64,000 bases of DNA, taken from assembly GCF_900129375.1 (NCBI RefSeq), contig NZ_FQVN01000010.1, positions 62,001 through 126,000 on the forward strand, in the 5' to 3' direction. Below the pieces are notes generated by a model. That model saw only the letters and a list, made by a program, of their open reading frames with translations, was not told the DNA's origin and ran no database searches. The stretch comes from Streptoalloteichus hindustanus (GTDB lineage: Bacteria > Actinomycetota > Actinomycetes > Mycobacteriales > Pseudonocardiaceae). Of this stretch, positions 1-10,500 are shown in pieces. The position numbers and the translations under genes are program-made. Each line of letters starts with the position of its first letter. Within the stretch, counting starts at the first letter, position 1.

Positions 1-100
1 CCTCCAGGGTGGACGAGCCCGCGGCGCCGACGACGGCACGAAGTGCCTCGTCGGCCATGGCGGCGGTCAACAGGCCGGACAACGGAGCGGGGTGCGACAC
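1..100 (-). CDS. mfd: Transcription-repair coupling factor Mfd, 5' end only (runs off left edge)
   Basis: The minus strand opens at a GTG (98-100) with GGGGGAG five bases upstream, and reads open to the window edge for 33 codons. The N-terminus, with a PLSGLL stretch followed by alanine-rich helix sequence, resembles the start of actinobacterial Mfd, the ATP-dependent translocase that removes stalled RNA polymerase and recruits UvrA. Family identity rests on this short stretch plus synteny: in mycobacteria mfd lies beside a TetR gene, glmU and prs, all present further right here. An internal ATG at 56-58 is an alternative start. Fairly likely, but the body of the gene is not visible. Confidence 0.6.
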   Translation of the reverse strand, partial: MSHPAPLSGLLTAAMADEALRAVVGAAGSSTLE

Positions 101-452
101 GGGACTCCCCCTGGGGTGGACGCTGCGTGGTGGGACGCGACTCGGGAAAGCGGGCACACCCCTGCCCGGGACAAGCCACCGGTCAGGGGTCTCAACCCCC
201 ACCCTACGACCCTCCCCCAACACCACTCCGGCGAGCAGACCTTCGAGCGCCCGACACCCACCGGCAACCATCGCCCTCACGTCGCCAGCGCCAAGTGCAA
301 TGCCGGTTCGCTGGAAAACCACCCCCAGGCATTCATGCGACACGCCAACAAATATAGGCAGCCCGCAAACCACTGAATGGCAACAGGAGAACGAGCCCGA
401 AGCTCTTGGAAACAGACGGCCTGGTCGCCCCCACGTTAACTGACGCTTCCGC
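101..452. other. Intergenic, no gene recognised
   Basis: No convincing coding frame on either strand. Composition drifts from GC-rich near mfd to noticeably AT-richer (around 340-450), consistent with the edge of acquired DNA. An inverted repeat (ACCCTG-type arms at about 157-163 and 186-192) is the only structure seen. Confidence 0.5.
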
Positions 453-1028
453 TCAACGATAACTCGCCAGCCAGCGCTTTATCGCGGAGCGGATGCTTTC
501 ATCGACAAGCGGCGACCCTGCCATCCATTCTCCATGCCGCACAAGGGTTTGAGCATGATGAGGTTCACGCACGACGCTGAAATCGATGGAAACTTCCCCG
601 ACATCACATCTCAAAATGACACCGCCATCCAGAGACAGCATGACGAAGGCGGGTCGACAGAAGCAGGCTCCCAAAACGCCAGTCGACGCCCCCTCGCCGA
701 CAATGTCCCACTCGTCCAGCAACTCGACTCACACCCACCACCACTGGGGCGATCCGCCACCTGAACAGCGGACTGCCACCAGAAAACGAGGGTCAACCGC
801 ACTGAACAATCCGAACCGCAGCGCTAGGCCATACCATTCAGAGTTCGCCTTTTCCCACAGACGCGGATCATCCAGCTCGACCACTCCCCCAAATGCCCCA
901 TCCTCCGCGGGGCAACTATTGGCAAACGTCGCCAGATTCGGAGGAATAAGCGGTTCAGTCGCGTCAACCGATCCCAGCAGACGCAACCCAGCCTTGGCTA
1001 GCGAAGTCGAGAGAGCGATGTCATCCAC
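453..1028 (-). pseudogene. Unrecognised small gene interrupted by an in-frame TGA (possible orphan immunity gene)
   Basis: The first part starts at GTG 1026-1028 behind a good ribosome site (GAGGG, 7 bases upstream) and encodes 99 residues ending ...QWWWV. A TGA at 729-731 follows, and the same frame continues for 91 more codons (V-E-L-L-DEW...) to a stop at 453. The second half has no ribosome site of its own, only a TTG at 720-722, so the simplest reading is one protein of about 190 residues broken by a nonsense mutation. I do not recognise the family. It lies in the cluster downstream of the RHS toxin, where immunity or decaying cassette genes are usually found. Read-through or independent initiation cannot be excluded. 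Confidence 0.5.
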
Positions 1029-1156
1029 AGTAAGCCCTCAAACTACAACAGGCAGGAGCTGCCAAAGGAGGGCTGCCCCCTACCCTCAGCAGCCCCTACG
1101 AGCTGTCACGATCCGTCGCGAACAACCATGGTCGGACCGTGAACAGAACGCACCTC

Positions 1157-1504
1157 TCAGCCACTCTCCTTGTCCGCAAGCAAGGCACGGAGGCGTCTCA
1201 CTTCTCCCACTAGACGCGGAACAGCCTCTCGCGCCATCGCGATGAAGGCCGCATTCTCATCCCAACGCTCATCACCAGAGTCTACATATCGAGGATGTTG
1301 CACCAGTGTTGCGGCGATTATTTCACGGTGGTCGAAGTCCGGCCACCTCTCCGATCGACCAGTGTCAGGAACAGTGCTCACAGCCACAAGATTCATTGCA
1401 TAGTCATCGTCCAAGGACCTAACGAACCAGGGTCCGGGCGTGGCGGCAGAGCACAGCTCCTCGATCTCTTCGATCTCACTTTCGCGCATGTATACCACTT
1501 TCAT
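1157..1504 (-). CDS. Ead/Ea22-like small protein, candidate immunity protein for the RHS toxin
   Basis: 115 residues from ATG 1502-1504; a second ATG five codons in (1487-1489) is also possible, and neither has a strong ribosome site. The sequence has the layout of the phage Ead/Ea22-like family: an ATPGPW motif near residue 20, a central variable segment, NAAFIAMAR, and a C-terminal leucine/arginine helix. It is the first gene after the toxin (75 bp gap, same strand), the standard position for a cognate immunity gene. Family resemblance is from recall; the immunity role is inference from position only. The upstream in-frame extension to 1567 has no better start. Confidence 0.6.
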   Translation of the reverse strand: MKVVYMRESEIEEIEELCSAATPGPWFVRSLDDDYAMNLVAVSTVPDTGRSERWPDFDHREIIAATLVQHPRYVDSGDERWDENAAFIAMAREAVPRLVGEVRRLRALLADKESG

Positions 1505-1578
1505 GGGCGTATTTGGCGGCCGAACAGTCGAGGGGTGGCCCGCAATCAAACAAGCGGGCCACCCCAAGTCATCGCCAG

Positions 1579-4500
1579 CTAATATCGTTCACTCGAGTAT
1601 CCAAGTCTCTCGATATTCTTATAAAACCTCTTGTCGTTTGTGATCACGGACAGCCCGTCCTGTATTGCCGAATGCAAGACCGCGGCATCATCGTCGGCAA
1701 TCATGGGCCTAAACGACTTAGCCTTCCACATGCTCCTGAGGCGAGCCTGAAGGGAAGCAACACCTTCGCTGGTGGCAGCTGGCCCCATGCGACCTCCTCG
1801 CGCCGACAGCCAGCCATCGATGTCGTCCGCCGAGTGGCCGCCTTCGAGCAGTTCACGGTGGGCGGTGGGCGAAAGGACAGGGGAGCGTCCCGCCAATGCG
1901 GCATCGACTTCAGTGGTCTTCGCGCCCGACAGCGCGTCCGTCACGGCATTCGTATCGACTGCCACCTCGCCGCACTTGTGGGCCCGGGTGGGGTTGGAAT
2001 TGTGGGCGAGGACCGAGGTGGGCCCCGCCAGCACATAGTACGTGTGGAGGCCGTCGACCGTGAGGTTGTAGACGCGGCGGACTTCGCTGAAGGAGCGCGT
2101 TCCGGTGACGGTCGCCGGACGGTTGTCGGCGGTCCGGAAGGTGTAGCCGGGTTTCAGGTCCTTCGTGTGGAGCCACTTGCCGACGCTCTCGACCCAGAAC
2201 GGGTGCTCGTCGGTCGCGACCAGCTTGCCGGTCTGGTCGCCAGCCTGCCCGTCCGTGTCGATGGTGACCTCGACGAGCACGTTGTCGGAGTCGTGCGACC
2301 GGACGTCGGTGACCTCGCGGATGCCCGTCTGACCGGTGGTCGGGTCGGTGGCCATCACCTGGTCGCCGAGCTGGATGTCCTTGATGGGCTTCCGCGAGCC
2401 GTCGGCCATCAGGACCGGTGTCTCGGGACTGAAACTGTGCCGGTCGAGGCTTGCTGTGCCGACACCACTCACCCGGCACCCGGTCGCCGCCTCGGCTCTG
2501 GCCGTCCGGCCCGACGCGCGGGCCTGGCCGGCGCCGCGCTTGCCCTTCGGGCCGCCGAGGAGGTCGATCGCCGCGGCAGCCTCGGGTGAAACGCTGCTCA
2601 CCAGCTCCGAGACCGCCTGTTCCGCGACGCTCTGGATGACCTCGGTCCCAGCTTTGACGATCGTCGCCTTGATGGTGTCGTAGATCTTGTTCAGGTCCTG
2701 GACGTCTGTCTTGAGCGCCTGCACCGCCTTCGCCGGCAGATGCGGTGCGGAGGACACCAGGTCCTTCATCAGGTAGGTCGGCTTCAGCGCCGCCTGCAGG
2801 ACCGGGATCGGGTTGCGCCGGACCGCCGTCTCCGCTGCCTGGCGGGCGACCCGGGTCACCGCCTCCTGTGCGGCGCGTCGGGCCGCAGCGGCGGCCGCGG
2901 CGCTCATGGTGCTGATCCCCGCACGTCCCGCGCGGGCGGCCATCGATCCGTACCGGCCGGCCGCCTTGCCGTACTTGGCCACCCCTCGGCCGAAGCGTCG
3001 GGCCGCGCCGGCGATGTTGTCGCCGTACCGGCGAGCCGCGCCGGCGAGGTCGTCGCCATAGCGCCGGGCGGCGCCAGCGAGGTCATCGCCGTAGCGGCGG
3101 CCGGCGCCCACCAGGTCGTCCCCGTAGCGCCGAGCGCCGCCGATGAGGTCGTCGCCGTACTTGGCGAGGTACTTCACGCCCTTGGCGACCTTGCCGAATG
3201 GCACGAAGTTGGAGGCCGCCCAGAGGAAGTTCCCGAAGCTCGGCTCGTCGATGAAGTTCTTGACGTCGTTGTAGCCGCTGACCTCCTTGACCACCTCGAC
3301 CGCGCCGCTGACGACCTTCTTGCCGACGTCCCACACGTCGCCCCACGACCAGTGCCCGTCGGGGTCGATGAAGTTCAGCGGTGAGCCGACGCCGTAGGTG
3401 TAGCGGTTGAACCAGGCCGCGCCACCCGACGACGCGGTGACGGTGTCCCGGGAGAGGAACGAGCCCGTGCCCGGGTTGTACCAACGGGCGCCCATGTTGA
3501 CCTGGTTGGTGTCCGGGTCCGTCCAGTCGCCCTGGAAGCCGACCGCGCGCTTGGCCCCGCCGGTCGCCGTGACCTGCCCGAAGGGGTCGTAGGTGGCGGA
3601 GTCGGCCAGGCCGGTGAGTTCGCCCTCCGGCTTGAACCCGCCGACGACGTCGCCGTGCTTGTCGGACAACAGGAGCCGCTTGTCACCGCCCTGCGCCAAC
3701 GCCAGCAGCTCGCCGGCCGGACCTCGGCTGTAGGTGGTGATGCCGTCGCTGACCGGGTCGATCTCGGTTCCGGCGTAGGAGAACTTCTGCCCGTTGCGGT
3801 TGGTCACCCGGTCCAGGGCGTCGTACTCGTACTTCGCCTTGCCGACGTCGATCAGCCGGTCGAAGGCGTCGAACGTGAACTTCTCCTCCAGCCCGGAGCT
3901 GGTGCGCGACGCGAGAGTGCCTCGGGCCGTGTACTTGTAGGTGTAGTCCCCGTCCGCCAGCAGGCGGTTCCGCTCGTCGTAGCTCGCGGTCTTGTCGCCG
4001 TTGCGCGTGCGGTTGCTGGCCGCGTCCCACGCGTACTGGGTGGTCTTGCCGCCCACGGTCCACGAGGTCAGCCGGCCGGCGTAGTCGTAGCCGTAGGTGT
4101 TGTCACCCGCGCCCGCGGTGCCGGCGGTGGCCTTGCGCGTCAACTGGTTGTTCGCGTTGTACTCGTAGACGGCCGACGTCACGGCGGTGCCGGCCGAGTT
4201 CTTCAGCGCGTCGGAGGCAAGTCGACCGAGGTTGTCGTACCCGTACTCGCGCACCCGCCCCGTGCCGTAGTCGACCTTCGAGACCTGGCCGGCCTCGTTG
4301 TAGGACAGTGCCTCGTTGACGCCGGTGATGCCGTCGGCGACCGTCGTCAGCCGTCCCTTGCCGTAGCCGAACCGGGTCGTGCCGGCGGCGTCGGTCCGGG
4401 CGGTGATCCGCCCGTCGCCGTCGAACTCGAAGTTGGCCTTTCCGGACGGACCCTCAGCCGACAGCAGGTGCCGCCGGTCGTCGTAGTTGAAGGTGTTCCT

Positions 4501-7500
4501 GCCGCCCGGCGCGCTCAGCGAGGTGAGCTGGCCGATCTGGTCGTACTCGAACACCTTCTCCGAGGTCGCGGTCTCCGCGCCGGAGCCGGTCTCCTTGGTC
4601 AGCCGGTTCAGCGCGTCGAACTGGCGATCCCGCGTGACTCCGCCCGGCGCGAGCTGCTTGACCGTGTTGCCCGCGGCGTCGTAGATCGCGGTCCACGTGC
4701 GGTCCTTCGCCTCGGGGTGGGCCTGCGTCGCCGGCTCGACCACCGACTCGGCGAGCGACCAGCTGTTGTAGCTGTAGGTCGTGACGTTGCCCCGACCGTC
4801 GGTGTAGCGGGTCCGGTTCCCCTTGGCGTCGTAGCCGAAGCTGGTCGTGATCGTCTCGGTGTCCGAGACCGGCTCGACCTGCTGGACCAGTCGGTTCAGG
4901 GCGTCGAAGGCGTACTTCGTGGTGTGCCCCTGGGCGTCGGTCCTGGCGACCACGTTGCCCGCCGCGTCGTGCGCCGCCTTGACCCGGCGCAGAAGCTGGC
5001 CGTTGGCGTCGTAGTCGGCCTGCGTGACGAGCCGGCCGGCCGCGTCGCGCTGGGAGAACGAGGTCCGGCCGAGCCCGTCCCTGCCGTAGTTGGGGCGGCC
5101 GGCCCCGTCGTAGCCGAACTGCGTGACGACGCCCGCGGGGTCGGTCGTGCTGATGCGCTGGCCGAGGACGTCGTACGCGTGCCGGACCACGTCCCCGGTC
5201 GGGGAGGTCTCGGCCACCAGGTTCCCGGCGAGGTCGTACTCGTACTTCGACGTGTGGGCGGCCGCGACCGGTCGGCGTTCGAGCTGGCTCTGCGTGATCT
5301 TGCGGCCGAGTTCGTCGTACGTGGCCTCGGTCCGCGCGCCCTGCGGGTCGGTCTCGGACAGCCGCTCGCCGGTGTGGGTGTAGGTGTAGCGCCAGGTGCC
5401 GCCACCCTCACCGGGCTTGTCCGGCTTCGGGTCCTGCCGCTCCAGCAGTCGGCCGAGTTGGTCGTAGCGGTACCGGGTGACCGCTCCCCGGGGATCGGTC
5501 GTCTCGACCAGGTTGCCCGCGTGGTCGTACCGGTTCCTGCTGACGCTCCGCACCGGCTCGGACGCTCCCGGCTGGGTGTAGCCGGGGCTCTCCACCTCGA
5601 CGAGGCGGCCGGTCCGGTCGTACGAGCGCTTGCCGACGTTCCCGTTCTCGTCCTTCGTGGCGACGGTCTCGCCGAAGGTGTTGTAGCCGGTGAACTTCGT
5701 CGGACGCGCCGCCGACGGCGCTCTGCCGGCGCTCTCGACCTGCACCGTGGGCGCGATCTCCTGGACCTCGCGCCCCTCCTCGTCGTAGCGGAACTCGGTC
5801 GTGAAGTCGGCCGGTTTCGCCCCCGGAGCGTTGCCGCGTGGGTCGGTCTCGGCGACGACCCGACCGTGCTGGTCGTACCGCCGGGTGGTGGTCAGCGCCG
5901 CGAAGCCGTTGCGGAGCTTCTCGGCGGTCTGGCGCCCCGCCGCGTCGTACTCGTAGTCGACGACCTCCGCGGCGGTCGCCTGGAACGACCCCGCGTTGGA
6001 GAAGTTGCCACTCTTGACGACCTGCAACACGTTGCCGTTGGCGTCGTAGCGGAACTCGGTGCGCCGCTTCAGGTTCTCCGGGTCCACCGTGGTGGCGGTG
6101 ATGCGGCCGGTGGCGTTCACCTCGTGGACGGTCGCCCGCCCACCCGGTCCGACCCGCTTGGTCAGGTTGCCGGCGGCGTCGTAGCTGTTCTCCTCCAGGA
6201 CGACGTCCTTCTTGCTGCCGTCGGCCTGTCGGACCTGGAGCGCGCGGACTCGCCAGAGGAGGTTGTCGCCGTGGTACCGGTACTCGGTCTGCCGGCCCAT
6301 GGCGTCGGTGTGCTTCGCCAGTCGACCGCCGAGGTCGTAGACGTAGGAGTTGAGGAGCAGGGTCTCGCCGACGTTCTTGTCGCCCTCGCCGTCACCGGGT
6401 CGCCCGCTCTCGTCCGGGCTCACCGGCTTGCCGTGCCACCCGCGCAGGCGCACCTCGGCCAGCTTGTTCCTGGCCGTGTAGGCGTACTCGATCTTCGTGC
6501 CGTTGGGGTTGACCACCCAGGTCCGGTTGCCGAAGGCGTCGAAGCCGTAGTAAGTGGCGTTGCCCTCGGCGTCGGTCACCTTCGACTGGCGACCGTGCCG
6601 GTCGTAGTCGTAGACCGTCATCCGGGTCTGGTCCCCACCGGTGACGTCGGAGACCTGCACCCAGACCGGGTCACCGTCGGCGTTGTGCGCGGTGACCGTC
6701 CGCCGCTGGTGCTTGGCGCCGTTGACCGCGTCGGTCGTGGGCGGCTCCGTGACGGCGACGACCCTGCCCCGCTCGTCGTAGACGTAACTGGTGGTCAGTC
6801 CGCCGGGGAAGCTGTCGGAGACCTCGGTCTCCTCGACCTTCCGGCCGAGGACGTCGTACCGGTACCTGGTGCGGAGACCGGCGGGATCGATCGTCTCGGC
6901 GACGTCGCCGTTGGCGTAGTAGCGGTAGGTGGTCTTCGCGCCGCGCGCGTCCGTCGTGGTCTTCACCAACGCCGGCGGCTCGTTGCCACCGCCCTCGGCG
7001 GCGGTGCTCCCGTCGGTGTACGTGTGCCGCACCTGCGAGCCGTCCGGGTTGGTCTGGGTCTCCAGGTCGCCGGTGGCGGTGTAGGTGTAGGCGGTCCGGT
7101 AGGTGTCGTCGGCGGGTCCTGACGAGCGACCGTCCCGTTTGGTCAGGAGCTTGTCGTTGACCGGGTTGTTGTCGTCCGTGCCGTTCTTGGGCGGCAGGTG
7201 GTACGTGTTGTGGACGGTCTGGCAGTTCCCGGGGCCACGGCACGTGGTGCGCGACAGGACGTTGCCGCGCTCGTCGTGCTTGAGCACGACCTGGTTGCCG
7301 TTCTCGTCCGTGATCGTGTGCTGGAAGCCCGACTCGTCGTAGTCGAAGCTCCGCACGCCGAGGCCCTGGACCGGGCCGCCGACCCAGCTCGGGTCGTTCG
7401 TGCTCTGACCGCCGCAGTAGTGCGGGCTGCCGTCCGGGTTGGGTGTCGGCTTGCTCGGGCACGGCGTCGCCGAGGGAGTGGTGACCGGCGTGCCCGTGGA

Positions 7501-10500
7501 GCCGAGCTTGTCCTCCTCCCGCGCTCCCACGCCCAGCGGCGCGACGGAGCGCAGGATGCGGCCCTTGATCGGGTCGTAGTCGTAGACGTGCAGGCGATTC
7601 CCGGGGTCGGTGACCTGGATGGTGCGGATCAGGTTGCGGACCTTGCGGCCCTGCGCATCGTCCTTGTTCGGGTTGCCGGTGATCACGGGCGCGGCGATCC
7701 GCCACCGCCCGCCGTCGCGGTCCACGACCTCGCTGACCCGGTCGTTGGTGACGTCGTACTTCACCTCGGCGGCGATCCGCTCGCCAGGAGTGGTCACCTT
7801 CGTGATCTGGTCGGACGCCCGCCGCGCCTCGAAGTGCGCGCGGGCCGCCGCCTCGCCGAGCGGGTGCTGGTAGAGCGCGACCTCGTCGATGTCGCCGGCG
7901 AAGTGGCGCTTGGCGTCGGCGCCCCACTCCGGCCAGGCCGACGGGGGCACGGTGTACGCGGCGCCGATCTGGGCGTGGTTCATCGAGGCGAGGTCGATCT
8001 CGCCCTCGGTCGACCCGACCTTCGCGCCGTCGAGGAACATCGTCTGGGTGGCGAGCGAGCCGGACAGCACGACGTGGTGCCACTTGCCGTCGTTCACCGG
8101 CTGCGCCGTGGTGATCGGGTCGACCCGGCCGTGCCAGAACTGGCCGCGCAGTTTGCCGTCGTTGCCGACGTAGAGCGCGGGGAGCGCGCCGGTCGGGTTC
8201 TCGGTGAAGGCGTGGGTCTGGAGGCCGGCCAGCGGGCCGCTCCCCGTGGTCCGGAACCACAGCTCCAGGGCCAGGTCGCGGCTCTTCCTGACCGATCCCT
8301 CGGGGAGCTTCACCCACGACGACCTGCCGTTGAAGGTCGCCGCGGTGTCGGGGCTGCCCTCGACCGGTCCCTTCGCCCCGAGGGCCACGTCGGTGAACCG
8401 GCCCCAGTCCTTCCCGAGGTTGACGGCCACCTGGCTGGTCGCCGAGTCACCACTGGGCTCGCCGAGCCGCCAGTACGAGTCGGGCTGCGAGTCCAGGACG
8501 GCGCTGCGGTAGTGCGAGCCCGTGCCGTACTCGTACTTGGTGCACCCGCCCTTGGGGTCGCAGACCTCCTTGAGGCGGTCGCCCTCGTACTTGTACGTCC
8601 AGGTGATCTGCTTGCCGTCCACCGCGTCCGTCTTCACCGACGCCACGTGGCCGCCCGCCCAGGTGAAGTGCAGCGTGCGGTTGCTGGTCCGGCTGATCGC
8701 GCGCTGGAGGTCGCCGCCGGTGTTGTAGTCGAGCTCGATCCACCGGTTCGCGTTGTCGTGGATGCTGACGAGCTTTCCGTCCGGGCGGAAGGTGTAGACG
8801 TTGCGCACCTTGTCCACGAGGCGCCAGCCGCCGCCCGACTGGTCTCCGACGCGGAACAGGGTGGCGAAGCGCCCGGGCGGCGGCGCGTAGGTCAGGCCGT
8901 CGGCGTTCGCGCCGAACCGCACCTGTTGGCCGTCGGGGTAGGTCACCACGACGTTGCCCGAGCCGTCGCCGTCGGGGACGATCCGCATGTCGTAGCGGGT
9001 GGACCAGCCGGCTCCGAAGGCGAGATCACGCCGGGGGTCCTGGCTGTTGTAGGTCCTGGCCACCGTCAGGTCCGGCCCGGTGACCTTGACCGACGCGTCC
9101 ACTGCGCTGCTGGAGTAGTTGCCGACCTGGGGGTCGAAGTCCCGGTCGTTGGTGCTGTAGGGCGCGCCGCCCAGGTGCGAGGTGATCTCGGGCTGCGGGA
9201 CCGAGGTCGTGAGGACGCTGAAGTCGAGCTTCTGGTTCTCCGTCTCCCCGTCCCAGGCGAAGGCACGCCAGAGGTAGGTCTGCCCCCACCGGAGCTTGCC
9301 CTTGGGCACCGTCCACGTGCGTTGGCCGACGCGGCCGGAGTCCCAGCAGTCGAAGGGGTTGCCGTCGGCTCCCCTGCGGCAGATCTCGAACCGGTACTGC
9401 AACGCGGAGCCCGGCGGGGCGTCGACGTCCACCGCGTCCACCCACAGCTGCGGGGTGAGCGTCGGGGCGGCGTGCCCGCTCGGCGGGTACTGGGCCTTGA
9501 CGATGGGCTCGATGTTGAACACCGACATGGCCAGCCGGGCCGGACGGATCTGCTCGTCGGTGAAGTACGCGCCGCCCCGGCGGAACATGCTGAAGTCGAG
9601 GAGGTAGTCACCCGGCTCCATGGGCTGGACGTAGGGCTCCAGCGTCACGGACTGCCCCGGCGCGACGTCGTGCGGCAGCGACGCCGCCTCGGGCGACTTG
9701 ACCGGGCTGCCGCCCGCCGTGAAGGCCCGGTAGCCCAGGGCGAAGTCGTTGGCGCCCCAGGTGTTCGCGCCCCGGTTGGTCACCGTGATCTTGACGCGGC
9801 CGCCCTGGTTGCGCAGCACCGGCGGCTCCGGCGTGCCCCGGTCGATGCGGTACTCGGCGTCGTACTCGGTGTGCGTGACGAACAGCCGTGGCGGGTTCGC
9901 CGTGCCGTGGCCGGCGAACTTCTTCCACCCGAAGACGTCCGTCTCGGAGGCGCGGACCGACAGGCCGTGGTTGACCTGCTCGCCCTTGACCCACCGCTGG
10001 ACGAGATCGCGACCGCCCTCGCCGAGGTCGATCAGCTCCGGCGTGGTGGGGCAGGGGGACGCCGACTGGCCCAGCCCGATGTAGCCGTGCGCGAACGACT
10101 TCTCGGCGAGCGAATCGCCCACGCCGGGGCCGGGGTATCCGCCGGTTCCCCAGTCGGTGAGGACGGGGTGCACCGTGACCGGCCGAGGCTGGCACGACCA
10201 CGACCAGTAGTTCGTCAGGTAGAGCTGCGCGCCGAAGATCTTGTGGTTGTGCAGGCTCCCGCCGGGGCCGAGGTCGCCGAACTTGACGTAGCTCGCCGCG
10301 GTCAGGTCGACGCCACCCGAGTTCGCGCGACCCACGCGCAGTTCCTGGGCACCGTCGAAGCGCTTGTTGTAGCCGGACGTGGACTTCTCCACGTACATGC
10401 TCTCGCTGCTGTTGACAGTCGCGACGGTGGGATCGACCGACACCGGGTACTGGCGCGCCGGGTCGTCCAGCCACGCCTGGTCCAGCTCCACGGCCAACGC

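Noticed and set aside
1990-2443. Intein in the RHS protein
   Set aside because: The HINT domain lies before the toxin tip with a VLAHN end and no second extein; it is the release HINT of polymorphic toxins, not a splicing intein.
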